From positions 1-14,359 of the forward strand of contig QNAH01000019.1 of the NCBI GenBank assembly GCA_003641425.1: DNA of 14,359 nt. Reading direction: 5' to 3'. The position numbers were made by a program, and so were the translations under genes. The stretch comes from Candidatus Zixiibacteriota bacterium (GTDB taxonomy: Bacteria > Zixibacteria > MSB-5A5 > GN15 > PGXB01). How positions within the stretch are numbered: position 1 is the stretch's first letter; every line of letters starts with the position of its first letter. Below the pieces are notes generated by a model, which saw nothing but the letters and a program-made list of their open reading frames with translations, was not told the DNA's origin and searched no databases. Positions 7,643-13,188 of this stretch are shown here, piece after piece.

Positions 7643-8902
7643 ATGTTTAGGCACAAATTTGTAATAATCACTTTTGCTCTGCTATTACTCATGGGTAGTC
7701 CCGCTACAAAAGCCGGGGAGACTTATCTCTCCGGCTTCCTCCAGGGCCTTTACGGCGGTGGACTCGACAGCGACAACCCGACCCTGACTGAGTTGACCGC
7801 ATCCGAAACCAGGTTGCAATTGAAACTGGAATCATTTTCGGACGGGGCAGAGTTTTTCGGCCGACTGGACTTTGTCTATGATGATTACAATGATCCCAAT
7901 GTGGACCTTGAACTTCGCGAGGGATACACGAAATTCCGTGTCGGCAACAATCTTGACTTTAAGATCGGCCGCCAGATTGTGACCTGGGGCACCGGCGACC
8001 TGATATTTATCAACGATCTTTTTGCCAAAGATTATCGTTCGTTTTTTATCGGGCGGGATGACCAGTATCTGAAAGCGCCCCAGAATGTTCTTCGGGCGGC
8101 CTATTATACCGGCCTGGGGACCTTTTCGGCAGTCTATACACCCCGTTTTACGCCAAACCGTATTCCCACGGGCGAACGTTTGAGCTATTATAATCCAATG
8201 GTCGGCGGTATTGTCGGCGGAGAGGATTTCTATTTTGAAGGACGGATGCCGGAAGCTAAATTGAAAAACGGTGAATTCGCCGCTCAATTCAGCAGATATT
8301 TCGGAACGGCCGATGTCGCCGCATACTTTTATCGAGGCTTTTATAAAAATCCGACAGGTATGGACATGGTGAATATGGAGGCCTATTACCCGCGGTTGAA
8401 TGTCTATGGCGCCTCGATAAGAATGCCGGCCCTGGGCGGCATCGCCTGGCTGGAAACCGGGTATTATGATTCTCGAGAGGATATTGATGGCGATGACCCA
8501 ACAATTCCCAATTCGACACTGAGCAGCATGATCGGTTTCGAGCGGCAGTTGACCTCGACTTTTACGGCTAATCTGCAATACCAAAATAAGACCATACTCG
8601 ACCACGACACTTATCTGGCCAGCCTTCCGGAAGGATTCAATGAGACGGATGAGATGTATCATCTGATAACCAGCCGCGTTACCAAGCTGATGCTGATGGA
8701 AACACTGATCCTTTCCGGGTTTGTTTTCTATTCGCCGTCGGATGAGGACTTTTATGGAAAATTTTCCGTGAGTTATAAATATACTGATGCCCTGACCCTG
8801 ACCATGGGTGGAAACATTTTTGATGGAAATGACGGATATACCGAATTCGGGGCGTTTCAAAAGAATGACAATGTATATATTAAAGTAACTTATGGATATT
8901 AA
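7643..8902 (+). CDS. Outer-membrane beta-barrel protein (DUF1302-like)
   Basis: The 419-residue precursor has a signal peptide (MFRHK, hydrophobic core, PATKA cleavage near residue 22). The rest is dominated by alternating amphipathic strands rich in Tyr, Phe and Gly, and ends in the aromatic VTYGY typical of a barrel terminal strand. The stretch GRQIVTWGTGDLIFINDLF near residues 108-126 resembles the DUF1302/alginate-export-like barrels often found beside MMPL and LolA-like genes. I chose the ATG at 7643 because GAGGGG (7628-7633) stands nine bases upstream; the ATG at 7634 touches that site. No glycine-box or plug domain is seen. It probably provides the outer-membrane end of the export route. 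Barrel assignment is firm; the family name is by pattern only. Confidence 0.82.
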   Translation: MFRHKFVIITFALLLLMGSPATKAGETYLSGFLQGLYGGGLDSDNPTLTELTASETRLQLKLESFSDGAEFFGRLDFVYDDYNDPNVDLELREGYTKFRVGNNLDFKIGRQIVTWGTGDLIFINDLFAKDYRSFFIGRDDQYLKAPQNVLRAAYYTGLGTFSAVYTPRFTPNRIPTGERLSYYNPMVGGIVGGEDFYFEGRMPEAKLKNGEFAAQFSRYFGTADVAAYFYRGFYKNPTGMDMVNMEAYYPRLNVYGASIRMPALGGIAWLETGYYDSREDIDGDDPTIPNSTLSSMIGFERQLTSTFTANLQYQNKTILDHDTYLASLPEGFNETDEMYHLITSRVTKLMLMETLILSGFVFYSPSDEDFYGKFSVSYKYTDALTLTMGGNIFDGNDGYTEFGAFQKNDNVYIKVTYGY

Positions 8903-8914
8903 GGAGTGAGTATA

Positions 8915-9112
8915 ATGACGCTGGAAAATAGTATCAGGCTTCTGGCCGGAATGTTGATTTTATTATCGGTCACGCTGGGGTATTTTGTTTCTCCCTGCTG
9001 GCTTTTTCTGACTGCCTTTGTCGGATTCAATCTTGTGCAGTCATCATTTACGAAATTTTGCCCGGCAGAGATGATTTTCGTCAGGCTGTTCTTCGATCGA
9101 AAAGCAAATTGA
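8915..9112 (+). CDS. Small membrane protein with YgaP-type transmembrane domain (DUF2892)
   Basis: The 65-residue protein is almost entirely two membrane segments: SIRLLAGMLILLSVTLGYFV and the stretch from CWLFLTAFVGFNLVQSSF. These are followed by FCPAEMIFVRLF. The order NxxRLLAG, GYFVSPxW, FVGxNLxQSxFTxFCPAE is the usual signature of the YgaP-like/DUF2892 membrane domain. That domain appears alone or fused to rhodanese and is common beside thiol and transport genes. The conserved Cys lies after TM2. AAGGAG at 8901-8906 precedes the ATG at 8915; a GTG at 8906 overlaps that site and is rejected. It starts 12 bp after the barrel gene and is the last gene before the terminator. Its role in the module is unknown. 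Confidence 0.85.
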   Translation: MTLENSIRLLAGMLILLSVTLGYFVSPCWLFLTAFVGFNLVQSSFTKFCPAEMIFVRLFFDRKAN

Positions 9113-9123
9113 ATTTCACAACA

Positions 9124-9149
9124 GGGGCGATTTAATTCGCCCCTTTTTT
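9124..9149 (+). terminator. Rho-independent terminator of the exporter operon
   Basis: GGGGCGA (9124-9130), a six-base loop, then TCGCCCC (9137-9143), followed at once by six T. It lies 11 bp after the stop of the DUF2892 gene and is a textbook intrinsic terminator. Confidence 0.95.
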
Positions 9150-9182
9150 CTTATATCACCTCGACTTGTTATATCAATTATA

Positions 9183-9211
9183 TTGACACAAGAGTCTTAT
9201 TGCCTTATTGT
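9183..9211 (+). promoter_or_regulatory. Candidate sigma-70-type promoter of the phosphatase gene
   Basis: TTGACA (9183-9188), 17 bases, then TATTGT (9206-9211), four of six to consensus. Two direct copies of TTATATCA (9151-9158 and 9169-9176), 18 bp apart, sit just upstream of the -35 box and could be activator half-sites, though AT-rich chance matches are likely. The start would give a leader of about 100 bases. Confidence 0.35.
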
Positions 9212-9244
9212 TAAGCCCGATTCGTCAATTTCGATTTTAATATA

Positions 9245-9291
9245 AAAATCAGTTACATATATCTTCTGTCCGTATATGTATAATTGATTTT
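9245..9291 (+). repeat. Imperfect long inverted repeat in the phosphatase leader
   Basis: Outer arms AAAATCA (9245-9251) and TGATTTT (9285-9291) and inner arms ACATATA (9255-9261) and TATATGT (9273-9279) nest around an 11-base loop, with short bulges between. No T tract follows. It could be a leader hairpin or a two-part dyad for a dimeric regulator, about 30 bp before the start codon, which itself has no clear Shine-Dalgarno sequence. Confidence 0.45.
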
Positions 9292-9320
9292 ACAGAACAA
9301 AATAATAAATTACGACAATT

Positions 9321-10985
9321 ATGAGTATTTGTAAACTTGTTGGAACAGACGGCAAACAATTTTATTCCCTTGTATTAACGCCGGGCAAATATATGGTCGG
9401 CCGTAATGCGGAATATGAATTATCCATAAGGCATAAAACGGTATCGAGAAATCACGCCGAGATCGAGGTCGAGGAAGATAGCGGCAAATGCTATCTTACC
9501 GATCTGGGGAGTCGCAACGGGACCTTTATTAATGGTCAGCAGTTGACTGGCCGCAGGGCGATCAAAATCGGCGACGAAATCATGTTCGGGCAAACTGAGT
9601 TTAAACTGACCGATTCCGATGTCCGTGATTCCGCAGGCCATGAACCGAATTTAACCCGGATGATCGATCCTGACCTGCAGAACTCTGTATTTATGTCGAT
9701 TGATGAGGCGTTAATGCCTCTTAGGGCAAGGGCCCGGGAAAAGGGTGAAATCCTTTCGACCATGTTCGATATGGCCAAGATGCTGGTTCTGCCTGAACCG
9801 AAAGAGGTAATGCTCGAAAAATCGCTAGAGCTGGTCTCGCGGATTATTCCTGCCGAGAGGTTGGCAGTATTATTTGTCTCCGATGAAACCGGTGAGGTCT
9901 TTACCGGGGCCACCTTGTTGCCCGGAGGAAAAGATCCGGGGGATTTCAAACTTTCCAGGACCATTGTCAATCAGATTATCCATGGGAAAAATTCTATTCT
10001 GATCCGGGATCCTCATGAAGATCCGCGATTTGCCGACCAACAATCTATCATAATGTCGGAGTTGAAATCGGCCTTGGCGGTTCCGCTGTTCGATGTCGGC
10101 CGGGTGCTGGGAATTCTATATGCCGATTCCACCAGCCCGCTTCATCAATATACCGATGAGCATCTGCGTATTTTGGCCTCATTTGGAAATATTATCGCAT
10201 CGCGGCTTCTGAATTATGAACTCCTGACGGAGAGACAGCAAAAACAGATACTTGATGCCGAACTGAGCCGCGCCTCAGCCATCCAGAAAAATCTCCTGGT
10301 ATCCGACCCGCCTGAGACAGAGGGCTATCAGATCTGTACATTTCAGGAACAATCACGTTCTGTCGGCGGAGATCTCTATGATATCGGGCGTTTGCCCGAT
10401 GGACGGACTCTTTTTCTGCTGGCCGATGTTTCCGGCAAGGGGATGGGAGCGGCGCTTCTGATGTCGAATATTCTGGCCTCATTCAGGATTCTATATGACT
10501 CATCCGATTTTGACCTGACCCATGCCGTCGAGCGAGTCTCATCCCAATTGTTCCGGCACAGTGATCCGGGTGATTTTGCCACGCTCTTTATCGGGCTTCT
10601 GGAACCGGGCAAAAATAAGATTCGTTATATAAATGCCGGCCATAACCCGCCCTTGCTGGTCCGGGAAAACGGCGAAATAGAACATCTAATGGACACCGGT
10701 ATGGTTATCGGGGTCCTCGATATACCTTCATGGAAGGAAAAAACAGCGACTTTCAATGAGAGCGATATCCTTTTTGTTTTCACGGATGGTATAACCGAAG
10801 CCCAGCATGAAGATGAAGAAGAGCAGTTCGGGGATGAACGACTGGAAAAGTTGATTGTAGAGAATCGGGATAAATTGCCCGATGACATTGTCAGATGTCT
10901 GATGGACGATATAAATGATTTTATGGGCGATGCTCCCAGATCGGATGATATAACCATTTTGGCCATTAAGAAGGTGAGACAATAA
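9321..10985 (+). CDS. FHA-GAF-PP2C (SpoIIE/RsbU-type) serine/threonine phosphatase
   Basis: A 554-residue soluble protein with three domains. FHA, residues about 1-98, has the phosphothreonine-binding pattern GRN, SRNHAEI and DLGSRNGTFING. GAF, about 146-298, is an unknown-ligand sensor fold (EDPRFADQQSI, ALAVPL, GILYAD). The SpoIIE-type PP2C phosphatase, about 330-552, has all metal-site motifs: GGDLYD, ADVSGKGMGAALLM, NAGHNPP, TDGITEA and SDDITIL. It should remove phosphate from Ser/Thr of a partner, classically an anti-sigma-factor antagonist or the partner kinase. The ATG at 9321 is preferred because FHA begins directly after it, but no ribosome site is visible. The stop shares one base with the start of the kinase pseudogene (TAATG), so the two were once coupled. 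All its own motifs look intact. Confidence 0.93.
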   Translation: MSICKLVGTDGKQFYSLVLTPGKYMVGRNAEYELSIRHKTVSRNHAEIEVEEDSGKCYLTDLGSRNGTFINGQQLTGRRAIKIGDEIMFGQTEFKLTDSDVRDSAGHEPNLTRMIDPDLQNSVFMSIDEALMPLRARAREKGEILSTMFDMAKMLVLPEPKEVMLEKSLELVSRIIPAERLAVLFVSDETGEVFTGATLLPGGKDPGDFKLSRTIVNQIIHGKNSILIRDPHEDPRFADQQSIIMSELKSALAVPLFDVGRVLGILYADSTSPLHQYTDEHLRILASFGNIIASRLLNYELLTERQQKQILDAELSRASAIQKNLLVSDPPETEGYQICTFQEQSRSVGGDLYDIGRLPDGRTLFLLADVSGKGMGAALLMSNILASFRILYDSSDFDLTHAVERVSSQLFRHSDPGDFATLFIGLLEPGKNKIRYINAGHNPPLLVRENGEIEHLMDTGMVIGVLDIPSWKEKTATFNESDILFVFTDGITEAQHEDEEEQFGDERLEKLIVENRDKLPDDIVRCLMDDINDFMGDAPRSDDITILAIKKVRQ

Positions 10986-12120
10986 TGTTGGATGCAGATC
11001 AATCATTTGGGCATTTCAGGATAATCAAAAAGCTGGGTGAAGGCGGCATGGGAGAAGTCTATCTGGCCGAAGACCAGAAACTGAACCGAAAAGTCGCCCT
11101 GAAAATATTGCGGCCGGCATTTATCGATGACGCCGATAGGTTGCAGAGACTGAATCGCGAAGCCCGGACAGCGGCTCAAATAACTCATCCAAATGTCATG
11201 GCCATATATGACATTGACTCGGCCAAAGATGAAAAGTCGGGGAAAGAATTACGCTATATTGTCATGGAATATGTCAGCGGTGAATCACTGACCGATTTTC
11301 TTTAGAGAGCAAGACCGGGGCTGGCCGATTCACTGCGTATCTCGGAAAAAATCGCCGCCGGCCTGGCCGCCGCTCATAAACTCAATATTGTCCACTCCCG
11401 CTGGGATTATTGTCGTATGCCGAATTATACGGTGTTATGGAAAAATACGACAGCTCAATTATGTATGCCGAAAAATTGATAGAGTATTACCCTGATTCGC
11501 CCGAGGGTTACTTATGGCTTACCCGTCTGTATTTCGGCACCGCCCGCTATGACGAGGCCCTTCGGATAGGCGAGGAGTATCTCGAAAAATCTCCCGATGA
11601 TCCCGAAATTATTGACCTAATGATGTAAACAGGAATAATCAAAAGAAATTTCGAACTTGCCGGTTCGGCCCGCGTAATTTTTGACGCCGCTCTGCGAAAT
11701 TTCAAATCAAAACTGACCTCGGAATTGTGGGTTTTGAGTGACCTGATCCAAAAAGAGTTCGACGGTTATATCAACCGTGACAAGGCGGCGGTAATCGATG
11801 CCATTAGCGCTATGATTCAGCAGCCGCAACAAGCTGTCGGAAGCAACAAATTTACCCTGGGGAAACTTATGGTGCTATCCGGCCAATACCAGGAGGGCAT
11901 GAAATATCTGCTGCCGGTCAAATCTGGCGAAGACGCCACCACCAATCCAATCAGATATTTGCGGACAACTTATTATCTCGGCCTTGCCTATGAGGCGCTT
12001 GGCGAAGCCGACAAGGCTGTAACCGAGTATGAAGAAATCATGAAATACTGGGGCAACGCCGACCACGAATTGAAAGACATTGCCGATACCAGGGAAAGAC
12101 TCAATCGATTGAGAAGCTAA
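10985..12120 (+). pseudogene. Decayed Ser/Thr protein kinase with C-terminal TPR region
   Basis: Residues from the ATG at 10985 give a PknB-type N-lobe: glycine loop GEGGMGEVYLAED, catalytic lysine in KVALKIL, and the helix-C Glu in NREARTAAQITHPNV. The frame then meets TAG at 11303-11305. Reading through gives LTDFL, stop, RARPGLADSLRISEKIAAG and NIVH, which is kinase sequence up to the His of HRD (codon 11393-11395). There it breaks off. From about 11396 the sequence continues in another frame as tetratricopeptide repeats (SYAELYGVMEKYDSS, YPDSPEGYLWLTRLYF). That frame carries TAA at 11626-11628 and otherwise runs to the stop at 12118-12120. The rest of HRD, DFG, APE and whatever linked kinase to TPRs is absent. 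Two nonsense codons plus an internal deletion with frame change indicate a dead gene. The two stops are one-base changes from AAG or TTA-type codons. Confidence 0.88.
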
Positions 12121-12156
12121 TCCAATAAATTTCAAGTTAACCTAGACATTTTTCGC

Positions 12157-12183
12157 TTGACAATAATGTATAGATACTATACG
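12157..12183 (+). promoter_or_regulatory. Promoter of the MarR gene
   Basis: TTGACA at 12157-12162 is a perfect -35 box. The best -10 candidate, TATACG (12178-12183), stands 15 bases away, inside the dyad at 12168-12182. A start near 12190 would put the ATG at 12192 at the very 5' end, and no ribosome site precedes it, so the message may be leaderless. Confidence 0.5.
12168..12182. promoter_or_regulatory. Operator-like dyad 1 (MarR self-regulation)
   Basis: GTATAG-ATA-CTATAC is a perfect 6-bp dyad with a three-base centre. It fills the promoter spacer and -10 region of the MarR gene. The preceding TAAT is shared with dyad 2. MarR dimers typically bind such palindromes in their own promoters. 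Confidence 0.7.
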
Positions 12184-12191
12184 TTGGTACC

Positions 12192-12647
12192 ATGGATAAA
12201 AAACATATAGAATTTGCCGAAATGCTGGTCAGGGTTCTTAATAAATACACCGAGCAGCAAAAACGATCGCGAAAATACGGTCTTGATGAATTGCTTTATC
12301 CGGCAGAAATTCATATGATTATGACTATCGGTAATACTCAGGCCCCAGGTGTAACCGAGATAGCTGCCAAACTGGGCGTTACCAAAGGGGCGGTTTCACA
12401 AATAGCGCAGAAGCTTGTAAATAAAGGCCTTATCATAAAAGTGCCGGATCCGGGAAACGGTACCAAGGTAATATTGCAATTGACCGGTAAAGGAAAGACC
12501 GCCTATGACGGTCATCGGAAATTCCATGAAGAGATGGATAAGGAATTGTTTGCGTTCCTCAAAGGTCTTAATAAACAACAGCTTAGAGTATTGGAGGATT
12601 TTTTTCATTATTTTGAGAGTGGAATAGAAAAAAGAAGTGAAACCTAA
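12192..12647 (+). CDS. MarR-family transcriptional regulator
   Basis: A 151-residue winged-helix protein of usual MarR length. An N-terminal dimer helix (about 1-33) is followed by the DNA-binding core: YPAEIHMIMTIG, then TEIAAKLGVTKGAVSQIAQKL (helix-turn-helix, about residues 55-76), then the wing GLIIKVPDPGNGTKVILQLT with the usual D-x-G turn. Long C-terminal helices complete the dimer arm (FHEEMDKELFAFL to ESGIEKR). The gene has a TTGACA promoter overlaid by a perfect dyad, which predicts autorepression. A closely similar dyad precedes the next gene. There is no Shine-Dalgarno sequence before the ATG, consistent with leaderless translation. No Cys suggests that it senses a small ligand rather than a thiol oxidant. 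The ligand is unknown. Confidence 0.93.
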   Translation: MDKKHIEFAEMLVRVLNKYTEQQKRSRKYGLDELLYPAEIHMIMTIGNTQAPGVTEIAAKLGVTKGAVSQIAQKLVNKGLIIKVPDPGNGTKVILQLTGKGKTAYDGHRKFHEEMDKELFAFLKGLNKQQLRVLEDFFHYFESGIEKRSET

Positions 12648-12665
12648 AAAAATTTTTAACGTAAT

Positions 12666-12680
12666 GTATAGTAGCTAAAC
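12666..12680. promoter_or_regulatory. Operator-like dyad 2 (before the small membrane-protein gene)
   Basis: GTATAG-TAG-CTAAAC matches dyad 1 with one mismatch in the arms and shares the preceding TAAT. It lies 30 bp before the ATG at 12711 and next to TATAGT (12683-12688), a five-of-six -10 match. No good -35 box is seen, so transcription may also come through from the MarR promoter. Confidence 0.6.
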
Positions 12681-12710
12681 CTTATAGTCAACATAAAGGA
12701 GGAAGACAAA

Positions 12711-12986
12711 ATGACCAGACATGAAAAAAACGAAAAGGGTATCATGGGGGCGGCAATTAGTATTGTCCTGGGAATATTCCTGGTTTTGCACTTCGTATTT
12801 CCGGGTGCGACTTTATGGCCCATTGCCCTGATTTCTCTGGTGGCGGCAAGCATGTTTGCCAGTCACTATGGGCGGTCTTGCAAAGCCCGTGAGGGCGCTG
12901 TTCGAAGCCTTTCTGGTAATTCAATAGAAATCCGGCTGTTTGGAACATGGGCGGGTGATCCACCCGCCCAAATTTCTATTGGTTGA
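12711..12986 (+). CDS. Small two-TM membrane protein in the MarR unit, possible frameshift near its end
   Basis: The start is firm: AAAGGAGG stands before the ATG at 12711. The first 55 residues are a short charged head (MTRHEKNEKG) and two membrane helices (GAAISIVLGIFLVLHFVF and TLWPIALISLVAASMFA). I do not recognise a family. After SHYG the frame becomes unlike a membrane protein and runs through a strong hairpin (12949-12969) before stopping at 12986. In the next frame the same DNA reads GGLAKPVRALFEAFLVIQ and stops at TAG 12925-12927, just ahead of the hairpin. One base fewer in the GGG run near 12870-12872 would join the two and give about 71 residues. The reading frame as sequenced gives 91 residues. 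The position within a MarR-controlled unit suggests an accessory membrane role, but function is unknown. Confidence 0.7.
   Translation: MTRHEKNEKGIMGAAISIVLGIFLVLHFVFPGATLWPIALISLVAASMFASHYGRSCKAREGAVRSLSGNSIEIRLFGTWAGDPPAQISIG
12949..12977 (+). terminator. Strong GC hairpin, probable terminator of the MarR unit
   Basis: Perfect 9-bp arms GGGCGGGTG (12949-12957) and CACCCGCCC (12961-12969) around ATC. The tail is only AAATTTCT, so the T tract is weak. It lies inside the last codons of the frame as sequenced but just past the alternative stop at 12925-12927. An outer pair, CAATAGAAAT (12922-12931) and ATTTCTATTG (12972-12981), encloses it. Confidence 0.55.
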
Positions 12987-13037
12987 AAATACTTGCCTTG
13001 ATGTATTAATTTTTGGGCTTGGATAGGCAATTGAATC

Positions 13038-13064
13038 TTGCGCCATTACTTACAATGATATAAA
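13038..13064 (+). promoter_or_regulatory. Candidate tRNA promoter
   Basis: TATAAA (13059-13064) lies 19 bp before the tRNA and would start transcription about 13 bases upstream of it. The best -35 match is TTGCGC (13038-13043) with a short 15-base spacer, so only the -10 box is persuasive. Confidence 0.35.
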
Positions 13065-13083
13065 TTACGGCCATCATAATGCT

Positions 13084-13169
13084 GCCGGAGTGGTGGAATT
13101 GGTAGACACCAGGGACTTAAAATCCCTTGGATCGCAAGGTCCGTGCCGGTTCGAGTCCGGCCTCCGGCA
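13084..13169 (+). tRNA. tRNA-Leu (anticodon UAA)
   Basis: An 86-base class II tRNA. The acceptor arms GCCGGAG (13084-13090) and CTCCGGC (13162-13168) pair fully, and A13169 is the discriminator base. The anticodon stem AGGGA/TCCCT encloses CTTAAAA with anticodon TAA at 13118-13120, reading UUA. A long variable arm follows, as expected for leucine. The T arm is GCCGG-TTCGAGT-CCGGC. CCA is not encoded. A run of seven T (13172-13178) follows and probably ends transcription before the convergent gene 20 bp away. Confidence 0.97.
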
Positions 13170-13188
13170 TATTTTTTTATGTGTTAAG

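Noticed and set aside
7832..8860. Long minus-strand open frame (342 codons) opposite the barrel gene
   Set aside because: It is the antisense of a clear signal-peptide beta-barrel gene, its product has no recognisable domain, and it has no convincing ribosome site.
11303..11628. TAG and TAA in the kinase-TPR gene as recoded stops
   Set aside because: The two stops are different codons and are accompanied by a frame change and loss of the catalytic C-lobe, so decay explains all of it; the other genes end normally.
13031..13037. TGAATC before the tRNA as a third ECF promoter
   Set aside because: No TCTAATG-like box follows at 18 bases, where the sequence is TGATATA.
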